This document shows, piece by piece, positions 8,673 to 16,886 of a DNA stretch of 64,000 nt. Location of the stretch: positions 1 to 64,000 of the forward strand of contig NZ_JAERQD010000009.1 of the NCBI RefSeq assembly GCF_016735695.1, written 5' to 3'. The notes below the pieces were generated by a model, which saw only the letters and a list, made by a program, of their open reading frames with translations, was not told the DNA's origin and ran no database searches. This stretch comes from Microvirga zambiensis WSM3693. Lineage in GTDB: Bacteria > Pseudomonadota > Alphaproteobacteria > Rhizobiales > Beijerinckiaceae. Within the stretch, counting starts at the first letter, position 1. Each line of letters opens with the position of its first letter. The translations under genes and the position numbers were made by a program.

Positions 8673-9557
8673 CTAGAGCACGAAAAAGTCGTTCTTCGTC
8701 AGCGTCAGGCCCGCATTCAGCTGTGCGAATTTGACCGCGGCGCCGCCGCCGGTCCCGTCGGCGTCGTAGAACAGGGCGCCGGTCGCCTTGTCGTAAATGA
8801 CGCGGTCAGAGGCATCTCTGGCCTTGGTGCCCGTGGTGAAGGCGCTGCCCGCCAGCCAGCCATCCCGCCCGACCCGGGTGAAGACCGCATTGTCGAGCAT
8901 GATCGTATCGTCCACCGGGCGGAAATCGACGATCCGGTCGATATTGTTCAGGGAGGGGCGCGTGTCGAAGACGAAGTAATCCTGGCCGCTGCCGCCGGTC
9001 AGGTGGTCGCTCTCGGCGCCTCCACTCAGATAGTCGCTGCCCGCCCCGCCGTTCAGGGTATCCCGGCCGGTGCCGCCATAGAGATCGTCGTCCCCGCGCA
9101 GGCCGTACAGCCGGTCGGATCCGGCGTCTCCCCTGACGATGTCGTCGCCGTCATACGAATACACCACGTCGTTGCCGGCGCCGGCGCGGATGATGTCGTC
9201 GTAGTCATTGCCGTAGAAGGTGTCGTGACCTCTATTGAGCGTCACGTACCAGGCATAGCCCTGCATCTCGTCCACATTCGTGTGGAGATCGAGGCTTTTG
9301 ATGGTGAGGATGGCCTGATCGTTGTTCTCGTAGAAGAGATCGTCGATGATGACGTTGTAGCCATCGGTCCAGTAATTGGCCGTGAAATAATCGACGAGGC
9401 TGCTGCCGAAGATCTCGTACTCCGCCGTTTCGCCATCGTCGAAGACGAGGTCGATTGAGACGTGCGGATTGGCACCGATGAAAGTCCAGCCGGAGCTGCT
9501 GGTGCTGGACATGTTGAAGCCCACGCCTGCCGCATTGAACGCCTCGAAAACTGCCAT
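8673..9557 (-). CDS. RTX calcium-binding secreted protein
   Basis: About 294 residues. A non-repetitive N-terminal half is followed from about residue 125 by RTX nonapeptides (GNDYDDIIRAGAGNDVV, YGGTGRDTLNGGAGSDYL) and then a C-terminal region of the DYFVFDT..IDRIVDFRP type, ending FFVL. This layout is typical of type I secretion substrates with an uncleaved C-terminal signal. ATG at 9557 is preferred over 9581. No ligand or enzyme domain is recognised. No type I exporter of the RTX class is in the window. Confidence 0.85.
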   Translation of the reverse strand: MAVFEAFNAAGVGFNMSSTSSSGWTFIGANPHVSIDLVFDDGETAEYEIFGSSLVDYFTANYWTDGYNVIIDDLFYENNDQAILTIKSLDLHTNVDEMQGYAWYVTLNRGHDTFYGNDYDDIIRAGAGNDVVYSYDGDDIVRGDAGSDRLYGLRGDDDLYGGTGRDTLNGGAGSDYLSGGAESDHLTGGSGQDYFVFDTRPSLNNIDRIVDFRPVDDTIMLDNAVFTRVGRDGWLAGSAFTTGTKARDASDRVIYDKATGALFYDADGTGGGAAVKFAQLNAGLTLTKNDFFVL

Positions 9558-9836
9558 GGCTGCACCGATCCCCGCTAACAATCGATAGCGCTAAGCTAGA
9601 ACGGTGAACGTGAACTTAAGCTGTATGGGGCGACAGAATGACGTTCAGGTGAATGGTAAAGACTTTGTTGAGGTCTCAGGTCATTGTCTCCAGCCCGCCC
9701 GTCCTCTGTGAGTTTTTGAACAAACGTTCATCTTCGAACCCGATGAGGCTTATAAAATCAGTTACTTAAAGTTATTGGGAACAGTCTGCACGGGCTGGCG
9801 TTCACTCCCCACTTTTACTGTGATGGAGATGGATCC
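9558..9836. other. Divergent intergenic region without a recognised gene
   Basis: 279 bases between the minus-strand RTX gene and the plus-strand secreted protein. It is locally AT-rich near 9720-9770, as expected for two divergent promoters, but I cannot fix a single promoter. No small peptide gene with a good ribosome binding site is visible. Confidence 0.5.
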
Positions 9837-10643
9837 GTGAAGACAGTTGCTCTTGGAGCCGCTCTTCTCTTGCTGAGCAGTGCGGCCTATGCCCAGACAT
9901 CGACCCAGACCAATACCGGCACGACGACCCAGTCTCAATCGTCGCCGGATTCGAGCAGGCTGCTCCGCAACCAATCGGGTAGCAGCAGCCGGACGGAGAC
10001 TACCGGTTCGACGCAGCGCGAGTCCTCTGGTGTGCAGACCAATGTGCGCACTCGCCAAGAGAGCGGTGCGCGCGTCGGCGTGGGCATCGAGACCCGTGAG
10101 CGGTCGGGCGTTTCTGTTCGGTCGCGTACGGTGCGAGAGGTCGACGAGCCGAGCGTGTCCGTCACGCGTCGCCGGAGCGTCACGACCTATGAGGAGCCCG
10201 ACACCGAGATCCACCGCACCGTGGTGAAGAAGAAGCCCACCAAGAAGGTTGTGGTGAAGAAGACCAAGCGCACGAACAAGGTCGTGTCGAAGAAGCGCCG
10301 CTACCACGTGGTCGAGCAGCCGGTGGAGGTGCGTCGCCGGACGGTCCGCCGCTACGAGGAGATCAACGAGCCGAGCGTGTCGTTAAGAAGCCGCACGACG
10401 ATTCGCCGGACTCAGGACACCTCGCCACGGATCGGCGTTTCCGTTGAGCAGCGCCGTTCGAACGACGTCAACGTCTCGACCAGCCGGACCCGCTCGTCCG
10501 CGCCCGAGACAACAGGCACCATTTCGACCCGCAACCGGACGGATGTGAATGGACCCGCGTCCAGCGGCGGCAGCAGCTCGACCAATATGCGACTGCAGCA
10601 GCGCGGCTCCTCTGGGAGCGATAACGGCGGCATGAACCAGTAG
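9837..10643 (+). CDS. Secreted low-complexity Ser/Thr/Arg-rich protein
   Basis: A protein of 268 residues with a clear signal peptide (hydrophobic core VALGAALLLLSSAAYA, cleavage after AYA). The mature part is rich in Ser, Thr, Gln and Arg, with a strongly basic Lys centre (KKKPTKKVVVKKTKR). EPSVS units occur twice, each beside an Arg-rich TTYEE or RRYEE segment, so it contains an internal duplication. GTG start at 9837 with GGAG about 9 bases upstream. I do not recognise a family. The composition suggests a cell-envelope or polyanion-binding protein, which is speculative. Confidence 0.7.
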   Translation: MKTVALGAALLLLSSAAYAQTSTQTNTGTTTQSQSSPDSSRLLRNQSGSSSRTETTGSTQRESSGVQTNVRTRQESGARVGVGIETRERSGVSVRSRTVREVDEPSVSVTRRRSVTTYEEPDTEIHRTVVKKKPTKKVVVKKTKRTNKVVSKKRRYHVVEQPVEVRRRTVRRYEEINEPSVSLRSRTTIRRTQDTSPRIGVSVEQRRSNDVNVSTSRTRSSAPETTGTISTRNRTDVNGPASSGGSSSTNMRLQQRGSSGSDNGGMNQ

Positions 10644-10656
10644 GCGATGCCAGACA

Positions 10657-10694
10657 CTGCGATGGAGAGGTCGGATCCGACCTCTCCATCGCAG
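10657..10694. repeat. 38-bp perfect palindrome
   Basis: 19-base arms (CTGCGATGGAGAGGTCGGA and its exact complement) meet with no loop at a GGATCC centre, 13 bases past the secreted-protein stop. No T-tract follows, so it is not a classical intrinsic terminator. It could form an RNA hairpin or bind a protein dimer. Confidence 0.9.
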
Positions 10695-10730
10695 CTTGCC
10701 TCCACGTCTCATTCGGATCGGAGTATGACG

Positions 10731-11051
10731 ATGAAGAAAACCTTGGTAGCGATCAGTGTCGCTCTTCTTGCCGCTACGTCGTTCGGTGGCGTGGCGGAGG
10801 CCCGTCCGGGCAAGGGCAGGGGCCATGCCTATGGGCACTACAAGAACTATAAGGCTCAGCGCTACGTCGTTCAGAGACGGAGCAACAACAATGCGGCGAT
10901 TGCCGCCGGCGTGACTGGCGCGATCATCGGCGGTGCGCTTGCGGCAACCTCACGGCCCGCCTACCGCACCTACGACCGGCCTTATTACCGGACATATGAT
11001 GCGCCACGGCGCACCTATTACCGGGAAGACTATTACGATTACGGTTATTGA
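10731..11051 (+). CDS. Small secreted Gly/Tyr/Arg-rich protein
   Basis: A protein of 106 residues. A signal peptide (MKKTLVAISVALLAATSFGG, then VAEA) precedes a basic Gly/His/Tyr segment. A hydrophobic glycine-zipper-like stretch (AAIAAGVTGAIIGGALAA) follows, then a Tyr/Arg-rich tail. ATG at 10731 has GGAG 7 bases upstream; the ATG at 10725 is too close to it. Family not recognised. Separated from the previous gene by the 38-bp palindrome, so independent expression is possible. Confidence 0.72.
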   Translation: MKKTLVAISVALLAATSFGGVAEARPGKGRGHAYGHYKNYKAQRYVVQRRSNNNAAIAAGVTGAIIGGALAATSRPAYRTYDRPYYRTYDAPRRTYYREDYYDYGY

Positions 11052-11057
11052 CCTTGG

Positions 11058-11084
11058 AAGGGCGCCCTGGCGCCCTTTCTCTTA
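11058..11084. terminator. Intrinsic terminator shared by converging genes
   Basis: AAGGGCGCC pairs with GGCGCCCTT, followed by TTCTCTT on the plus strand. It lies just after the 106-residue gene and touches the 3' end of the porin-like gene on the other strand. Confidence 0.75.
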
Positions 11085-11369
11085 TCGGTTCATGTTTCCG
11101 ACAGAAATCACGGCGCGGAGGGGGCCGTATTCCGTCTGCTTCCTGACGTCGAGCCTCACACGTCCGCTCGCCTGCGTGCCGTAGGAATCCTTCGATCTGA
11201 TCCGGGACGAGCCGACGAGCGCATCGGCCCGCACCCGGCCGCTGATCCGCACGCAAGTGTCGGAGGCCTGAAGCATTGCGAAACCCGGTGGGCATGACGA
11301 GGCGGCCTGGGCTTGGCCTGCCAGGGCGAAACTCAAGAAACCGAGGGCGAAAGCGGAAAGACGCGTCAT
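11082..11369 (-). CDS. Small exported protein resembling a porin N-terminus
   Basis: A protein of 95 residues with a signal peptide (LSAFALGFLSFALAGQAQA). The mature part SSCPPGFAMLQASDTCVRI then SGRVRAD looks like the start of Rhizobiales porins, which have a Cys-containing loop followed by the first beta strands and an RVRAD/YVRYD motif. The protein ends after about three strands, so it cannot form a barrel. It may be a porin remnant or a small stand-alone protein with two Cys that could form a disulfide. A hairpin terminator abuts its stop. Confidence 0.6.
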   Translation of the reverse strand: MTRLSAFALGFLSFALAGQAQAASSCPPGFAMLQASDTCVRISGRVRADALVGSSRIRSKDSYGTQASGRVRLDVRKQTEYGPLRAVISVGNMNR

Positions 11370-11574
11370 GACGAGCTTAAGTTTAGTCGCTCCGCTTCAC
11401 CGCTGACAAGATCGCTGCTCAGCTGCGATCGGTTCCGTCGGCTGCCCCGATCCGCCGCATGGCGGGGTTCTGGACATCAGGGAGATGATAGGGGATAGGC
11501 TGGGTATCATTTCCGTAACGGAATGATCGTAGGGTGCTGCGATCCTCCGCTTTGAACTCGCGTTGCCTGCCTCG

Positions 11575-12699
11575 ATGGTTCTTGATCCTGCCACTCTCAC
11601 GGTCACCTTCGTCCTGCTGTCGGCCGTGCTGGGCCTGTTGCTCCTGTTCTCCTGGGCGCTGAACAGGAAGGTGACGGCGCTTGCCTGGTGGGGCAGCTCG
11701 TTCTGGCTCATTGCGATCGGGATCGGGGCCGCCAATCTCGGGCATGGGCAACCGGCCTACGCCGTTCTGCTTGGAGCAAACGCTCTGGCTTTGCTGAGCT
11801 ATGGCGCTCTTTACACCGGCTGCAGGGTCTTCAACGGCCGCCCTGCATCCGCGCGCGGCGCCCTCGCCGGAGTTGCTGCCTGGATCGCAGCTTTTCCGTT
11901 CATTGCGTCCTCGCAGGGCTACCGATTGATCATGGCATCGCTGCTCGCCTGTGCCTACTCGATCATATCCGCCTGGGAGTTGGGCAGGCATGCCAAGCGG
12001 CCGCTGGCATCGCCACGTGTGGCAGTCGTGCTCCTGCTTGGGCTTGCCGCCTTCAATCTGTCTCGTGCGGGGCTCGGCGTTACGCTGACCTCCGTATCCT
12101 GGATCGATGCTTTCGCCAGTCGCTGGTCGCCCTCCATGGCGCTCCTCCTGGTGGTCTTCGGATCCACCCTGGCCTTCATGCTGCTGTCGATGGCCAAGGA
12201 GAGCATCGAGTTCGAATACAAGCAGGCCGCTCTTATCGATCCCCTGACTGGTGCCCCGAACCGGCGTGCCTTCATGCGCAATGCGTCCCGGCTCCTTGCA
12301 GGGCTCGAGGGCAGGGCGGCGAGCTGCCTCCTGTTCGATCTCGACAATTTCAAGTCGATCAACGACCGCTACGGCCACGATACCGGCGACCGCGTTCTCA
12401 CGATCTTCGGAGAGGTGCTGGCGAGCCATCTGCCCGAGCGCAGCTTCGGACGGCTGGGGGGCGAGGAGTTCGGAGCGATCCTCTCGCTCGATTCCCGCGC
12501 CGCGGCCGATCTGGCCGACAGGATCCGGCATGCTTTCGCCGCGTCCGCCAAGGAAAGCCTCGACGGCGCCGCCAAGGCGACGGTCAGCGTGGGTTGCGCC
12601 ACAGGTGCTGGTCTCGACGCGAATACCATGCTCCAGCGCGCCGATGAGGCGCTCTACCGCGCGAAGCGGGGAGGGCGCAACACGGTCATCGCGGCCTGA
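11575..12699 (+). CDS. Membrane-bound diguanylate cyclase (GGDEF)
   Basis: About 374 residues. Roughly six N-terminal helices (about residues 5-205) are followed by a GGDEF domain that makes cyclic di-GMP. The domain keeps DPLTGAPNRRAF, LLFDLDNFKSIND and the active-site GGEEF. The usual RxxD product-inhibition site a few residues before GGEEF is absent (RSFGRLGGEEF). ATG at 11575 is taken; a TTG at 11563 is possible and neither has a good Shine-Dalgarno. No EAL domain and no linked effector. Confidence 0.9.
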   Translation: MVLDPATLTVTFVLLSAVLGLLLLFSWALNRKVTALAWWGSSFWLIAIGIGAANLGHGQPAYAVLLGANALALLSYGALYTGCRVFNGRPASARGALAGVAAWIAAFPFIASSQGYRLIMASLLACAYSIISAWELGRHAKRPLASPRVAVVLLLGLAAFNLSRAGLGVTLTSVSWIDAFASRWSPSMALLLVVFGSTLAFMLLSMAKESIEFEYKQAALIDPLTGAPNRRAFMRNASRLLAGLEGRAASCLLFDLDNFKSINDRYGHDTGDRVLTIFGEVLASHLPERSFGRLGGEEFGAILSLDSRAAADLADRIRHAFAASAKESLDGAAKATVSVGCATGAGLDANTMLQRADEALYRAKRGGRNTVIAA

Positions 12700-12965
12700 T
12701 GGCGGAGACGGGTACGGGGGCGCCGGGGGCTTGAGCTCGCTTTCGTGTGCCCTGCGCGACCGATCAGGTAGCCGACAAAATGCGGGTCAGGCCTGCTCCG
12801 AAAGCGGTATCCCCTTTCCCGGCAGATGCGCTAAATCCTTGAATTCAGGGAATGGAAACCGCCGGGTGCCAAGAACAGATCATTGCATTACTCTGCGTTA
12901 ATTCCTCATAAGGCAGAATGTGCAATGGTTCCTAGAGTATGGCAGCCGTGTCCGGGGGGTCAGGC
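12700..12965. other. Intergenic region, nothing recognised
   Basis: About 266 bases between the GGDEF gene and a small unknown gene. AT content rises near 12880-12930, as expected of a promoter, but no confident hexamer pair or structured element was identified. Confidence 0.4.
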
Positions 12966-13397
12966 GTGACAGACGAAGAGATTGAAGTTGTCGCAGAAGA
13001 ACTGGCGAAGGCCGGAGGCGTATCATGGTATCCGGGACGTACGCGCGGCGCACTCCTGCGCCCGGTAAGCGAGCGCTATCGGGATCGGGCGCGGCTGGCG
13101 ATCGCCGCTCTCGACCGGTTGCGGGCCGTCAACGGCCCCACCGAGGTGCCGGAAGCGGATGCGAACGGCCAGCCGGCACCGAAGGGCCAGTCTGCGGAAC
13201 ATCCGGAAGACATTCGGCCGGGCGCCACCGTGGTTTACCGTCCGCCGGGCGATCAGCGGGCGCTTACCTGCCGGGTCGAGCGCGTCGAGGAGGGGCGTGC
13301 CTATCTCGTCCCGGCGCCGCGGGCGGATATCGGCTGGGTGTTCCTGGACAATCTCATGCCGCTGAAGACCGAGACTTCGACGAAAGGCGAGGAGTGA
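12966..13397 (+). CDS. Hypothetical protein, 143 residues
   Basis: Soluble and acidic at the N-terminus (TDEEIEVVAEELAKAGG). A short helical part is followed by a Pro-rich linker (PEADANGQPAPKGQ) and a beta-rich end with PGATVVYRPPGD and DIGWVFLDNLMPL, resembling a small SH3-like barrel. GTG at 12966 with a G-rich stretch upstream fits; an ATG at 12939 would add nine residues. Family not recognised. Codon use matches the neighbours. Confidence 0.6.
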   Translation: MTDEEIEVVAEELAKAGGVSWYPGRTRGALLRPVSERYRDRARLAIAALDRLRAVNGPTEVPEADANGQPAPKGQSAEHPEDIRPGATVVYRPPGDQRALTCRVERVEEGRAYLVPAPRADIGWVFLDNLMPLKTETSTKGEE

Positions 13398-13479
13398 GCG
13401 GATCCCCAGGATCCCTTCACTTCCGCGCCAAAAAGCGCTAGCAGATTCCGTCCCGTTCGAGTGGGTGGTCAATCCCGAA

Positions 13480-13707
13480 ATGCGTTGCTTCTTCCACCTT
13501 GTGAACGATCATGAAGAGATCGTCGACAATACAGGGATCGAAGTCCACGATTTGGAGAGCGCCAAGGATCAGGCTCAGCTCGCCATCACCGAGTTGCGCC
13601 ATGAGATTGGTGAGGATATCGCCGATTGGTCCGGTTGGCGGCTCAATATCGTCTGCTCCCGAGGGACGCTCCTGCACTCCATGGCACTGAACAACACCGT
13701 GCATTGA
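13480..13707 (+). CDS. DUF6894-like small protein, copy 1
   Basis: A protein of 75 residues beginning MRCFFHLV and containing DNTGIEVHDLESAKDQA and WSGWRLNIV. The pattern matches the DUF6894 family common in Rhizobiales, of unknown function. A second member of the same length is at 24625-24852. ATG at 13480 is preferred over a GTG five codons upstream. No signal or membrane segment. Confidence 0.78.
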   Translation: MRCFFHLVNDHEEIVDNTGIEVHDLESAKDQAQLAITELRHEIGEDIADWSGWRLNIVCSRGTLLHSMALNNTVH

Positions 13708-13973
13708 GCGGTCGCTTCCGGCGCGAATACTCTAAGCCAAGACATCATGCATGCAGCCTTCGTTCGAGAAGCAGCATTTTTAGTGCGCTTAATCTAACGA
13801 TATATCACGAGATCAGCATGTCATATGTTTATATGAAATTACGTTGTAGCGTAATATAAAACGAATTGTAGGCGTTGCTTGCGATATTTATCAAAGGTTG
13901 TGGAACTTATTTCCTGGAAACTGAGTCTTTCCTCGCGATAGCCCCGTCCGGGTTAGCTCCAAAGGAGTATAAA
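13708..13973. other. AT-rich intergenic region upstream of the glycine-repeat gene
   Basis: 266 bases, with 13770-13930 markedly AT-rich against the GC-rich background (for example ACGATATATCACGAG, then TATGTTTATATGAAATT). It could carry a strong promoter or be foreign DNA. It has no convincing gene. Confidence 0.5.
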
Positions 13974-14903
13974 ATGGATTCGCGTGGACGTTCAGTGAGC
14001 CTTGGCCGCAAGGCTTTTCTCTACAGTGCGGCTGTTCTTCTGATTTCAGGTTTTATGGGTGATCCCGTCTCGGCGCAGGATCGTCCTGGGCGGTCCGACG
14101 ACTCAGGGGGTGGACTCGGCATCAGCATAGGCGGCAACAACGGAATCTCGGCCGGACTCGGGCTGGGGCTCGGCGGCAGCAATGGCGTGTCGGCCGGTCT
14201 CGGAGCCAACATCGGAGGCTCAGGTGGGGTCAATGCCGGGCTCGGCGCCAATGTCGGCGGCTCGAACGGCGTGTCTACCGGGGCTGGAGCGAATGTCGGT
14301 GGCTCGAGTGGCGTCAGTGCGGGCCTTGGTGCCAGTGTCGGCGGTTCCTCGGGAGTCAATGCCGGCGGTGGCGCCAGCATCGGCGGATCGCGTGGCGTCA
14401 ATGCCGGTCTCGGGGCGAGCATTGGTGGATCGAGCGGCGTCAATGCCGGTCTCGGCGCCAGCGTCGGAGGTTCGGACGGCGTGACCGCTGGACTTGGCAC
14501 CAGCATCGGCGGATCGGGCGGAGTGACGGCCGGTGTCGGCGCCGGAATTGGCGGTTCGAACGGCGTCGATATCGGTGCCGGAATCGGAATTGGCGGGAGG
14601 GGCAGCTCCAGTGGCGGATCGGTCGGTGGGGGAACGGGAGGAACCGGCAGCATCGGCAGCACCGGTGGGCTCGCCAATCCGCGCTCTCCTGGCGCAAGCG
14701 TGCGCAATCCTCCGACCACGGGCACCGTCAATCCGAGCGCGCCAGCGCAGACCGAACGTCTCAGGGCAGAACTGCGCAATATGAGAGACGACGAGATCGT
14801 GAAGTTGCGGCGCAGCTGCGCCACGGTCGCAGCTTCTCCGGACGGCTTCGACTCAGACATGCAGGCGCTCTGTCGTCTGATGAGCCGGATGTCCGCCCTT
14901 TAA
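13974..14903 (+). CDS. Secreted protein with 14-residue glycine-rich repeats
   Basis: A protein of 309 residues. The signal peptide has a basic start, core AFLYSAAVLLISGFM and cleavage after VSA. Residues 53-206 are eleven tandem 14-residue units (consensus GGSxGVxAGLGAxI), encoded by 42-bp DNA repeats at 14130-14591. A Pro/Thr linker follows, then a conserved-looking C-terminus (LRAELRNMRDDEIVKLRRSC..ALCRLMSRM) with two Cys. ATG at 13974 has AGGAG 8 bases upstream. The period suggests a beta-roll or solenoid, like YadA head repeats in length; this is inference. There are no RTX Asp residues. Confidence 0.75.
   Translation: MDSRGRSVSLGRKAFLYSAAVLLISGFMGDPVSAQDRPGRSDDSGGGLGISIGGNNGISAGLGLGLGGSNGVSAGLGANIGGSGGVNAGLGANVGGSNGVSTGAGANVGGSSGVSAGLGASVGGSSGVNAGGGASIGGSRGVNAGLGASIGGSSGVNAGLGASVGGSDGVTAGLGTSIGGSGGVTAGVGAGIGGSNGVDIGAGIGIGGRGSSSGGSVGGGTGGTGSIGSTGGLANPRSPGASVRNPPTTGTVNPSAPAQTERLRAELRNMRDDEIVKLRRSCATVAASPDGFDSDMQALCRLMSRMSAL
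14130..14591 (+). repeat. Tandem 42-bp coding repeats, eleven units
   Basis: The units encode GGSxGVxAGLGAxI with substitutions at fixed positions (S/N/R/D after GGS, V/I at the end). Copy number may vary between strains. Confidence 0.85.
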
Positions 14904-14923
14904 CGGATCGCGTAAGCAGGCAG

Positions 14924-14956
14924 GGGCGCGGCATCACGGCCGCGCCCTTTGCTTTT
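14924..14956. terminator. Intrinsic terminator between converging genes
   Basis: GGGCGCGGC pairs with GCCGCGCCC, followed by TTTGCTTTT on the plus strand. It ends the glycine-repeat transcript 20 bases past its stop. Confidence 0.8.
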
Positions 14957-14964
14957 GCGGAACC

Positions 14965-15774
14965 TTATCGCCACGCCGTGACGACAAGCGCACTCATGCG
15001 GCTCTCGATCGGCCCCGGGCCGAAGCGGGCCTTAAGGGCCTCGCTGACTTGTGCGGTGACCTCCTCGAGTCGATCAGCCCCGCGCGCCTCAATCTCGCTG
15101 CGCAGCGGAGAGCCCTGACAGAGCCCCGTTGCCGGCTCGCGCGATGAGGGAGCCGTGCTCATCTTCTCGACGGTTTCGATCTCCACATTCTCGAAACCAG
15201 CCTGCTGAATCTCGCCGCGGATGCGGTCGCGGTCGCAATAGCCGAAGGGCACGCGTTCGATGAAGCGGGGAGGATCGTCCGGAAACGCCTTGCCGGCGGC
15301 ATCGGAGATGATGCGGCTGACCTCGTTGCGGTCGAGAGAGTCCCAGACGTTGAACATGAAACGCCCATCGGGCTTCAGCACCCGCAGCGTCTCGCGGTAG
15401 GCGGCGAGCTTGTCGGGAAAGAACATCACGCCGAACTGGCACAGAACCGCGTCGAAGGATGCATCGTCGAACGGCAGCTGCTGTGCATCGGCCTGCTGCC
15501 ACCGCACGTTCGGGGCCCGAAGCTTGCCGGCCGCAAGGTCCAGCATGGCCTGATTGAGATCGGTGGCGACGATCTCCACCTGCTGCGGCAGAGCCTTCGC
15601 CAGGGCGCGGGTGACGATGCCCGTTCCCGCCGCCGTCTCAAGGATGCGTCCCTCTCTGACCCCGCTCAGACGGGAGGCCAGGTCCTCGGCAAAGGGTTGG
15701 AAGAGCAGCGACCCGAGATATTGCTCGTAGATCGCCGGAATCGAGCCCGCAAAGGCAGCATCGGTGGCGCTCAT
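14965..15774 (-). CDS. Class I SAM-dependent methyltransferase
   Basis: A protein of 269 residues with motif I ILETAAGTGIVTRAL, acidic motif VEIVATDLN, and a post-II region QFGVMFFPDKLAAYRETLRVLKPDGRFMF typical of Methyltransf_11/25 enzymes related to UbiE. Substrate unknown. ATG at 15774 follows GGAGGAGG closely; a GTG at 15786 overlaps that site. It lies 95 bases downstream of the DUF4336 gene on the same strand, possibly co-transcribed. Confidence 0.85.
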   Translation of the reverse strand: MSATDAAFAGSIPAIYEQYLGSLLFQPFAEDLASRLSGVREGRILETAAGTGIVTRALAKALPQQVEIVATDLNQAMLDLAAGKLRAPNVRWQQADAQQLPFDDASFDAVLCQFGVMFFPDKLAAYRETLRVLKPDGRFMFNVWDSLDRNEVSRIISDAAGKAFPDDPPRFIERVPFGYCDRDRIRGEIQQAGFENVEIETVEKMSTAPSSREPATGLCQGSPLRSEIEARGADRLEEVTAQVSEALKARFGPGPIESRMSALVVTAWR

Positions 15775-15869
15775 CGCCTCCTCCACCGTGAAAGGGCAGA
15801 ATGATCGCGCCGATGAGGAAGGCAGGCAAGAGCCTCAAAAGGGGTGGCATCCGCCACCTGCGACGGGTC

Positions 15870-16655
15870 TCAGGTCCGCTTTGGGGACGACGTCAGTTCA
15901 GCACTATCGCGCGGTCGCCCCAGGAGCCATGCGAAGGAACGTTTCAACCTGGTCGCGCCGTCCCGCTCGAACCAGCGGCCATGGCTGAAGATGACCCGCT
16001 CCGGGTTCCAGGCCACGATCCGTGCGAGGGCCTCCCTTGCTTCCTTGAGGCGCAGGCGAACGACGAGGCGCAGATAGGCGGGAGCCTTGCCGTTGGGCGC
16101 CTGGACGCCTGTGAGCTTCGCGAAAAGTCGCGTCCCGAACGACAGCTTTTCCGGCTCCAGGTTCTGGACGAGGTCCGTCAGGATCAGCGTGCGCGTGGGT
16201 CTGTGAAAGAAGGCGACCTCGCGAAAGCCCGCGCCGCCCGGCACGACGACCTGCTCGATCTCGCCGTTCCACTCTGCGGGCGGTATGTCCGTCAGGTCGC
16301 GGTCGAGGCGCAGGCCTTCCTTCCGCACCTGGGCACGCTCCCGGAGCTTTGGAGCGGCGGAGGTTTTTGCCGCCGGACAGCTCCCCTGCCACCCCTTGAG
16401 ATGCGTCCAATGAGCGATGTTGGGCGCGACGAGGTGACGGATGGGGCCGAGGGTCTCGATCTCTCGCCGCAGCTCCGCGCTGAACCGCGTCGGGGAATGC
16501 AGCCAGACGTCGCCGTTCCCCAGGCGGATCACCGTCATCCGCACCGGCAGGTCCAAGCCCATCGCGTCCTGGGGCCCGCTGTCGACGATCCAGAGATTCT
16601 CGGCGACGGGCTTGAGCACATCGAGGGGGGGATAGGTGACGTCTTCACCGGCCAT
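15870..16655 (-). CDS. DUF4336 domain-containing protein
   Basis: About 261 residues. The pattern VAENLWIVDSGPQ, VRMTVIRLGNGDVWLHSP, LVAPNIAHWTHLKGWQ and a late FSHGRW fits DUF4336, a family related to metallo-beta-lactamase folds but lacking a full HxHxDH motif. Function unknown. ATG at 16655 has AGAGG about 5 bases upstream; an ATG at 16676 is the alternative. It is divergent from the Old Yellow Enzyme gene. Confidence 0.75.
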   Translation of the reverse strand: MAGEDVTYPPLDVLKPVAENLWIVDSGPQDAMGLDLPVRMTVIRLGNGDVWLHSPTRFSAELRREIETLGPIRHLVAPNIAHWTHLKGWQGSCPAAKTSAAPKLRERAQVRKEGLRLDRDLTDIPPAEWNGEIEQVVVPGGAGFREVAFFHRPTRTLILTDLVQNLEPEKLSFGTRLFAKLTGVQAPNGKAPAYLRLVVRLRLKEAREALARIVAWNPERVIFSHGRWFERDGATRLKRSFAWLLGRPRDSAELTSSPKRT

Positions 16656-16886
16656 CTGCGCCTCTTTTTCGAACATTCTACTCGTTACAATGCCTCGCCA
16701 AGGGTTGAAGGTTCGCTTGCCTTTTCCGCGATTGACGGAAGATGCTCTTACACCTGACAACTCGTGCACCGGAGCCGTGGGGCGCCGGTTATGAATCTCG
16801 CTGTTACCGACCTTTTGAACCTACCGTGCGTTTGAGGGATGGCGGCAGGCGAACGCGCATATCATCCTCGATGGTGGAGACAGCCG

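Noticed and set aside
9837..10643. RTX or histone-like protein call for the basic secreted protein
   Set aside because: There are no GGxGxD repeats, and although the Lys-rich centre looks histone H1-like, a clear signal peptide places it outside the cytoplasm.
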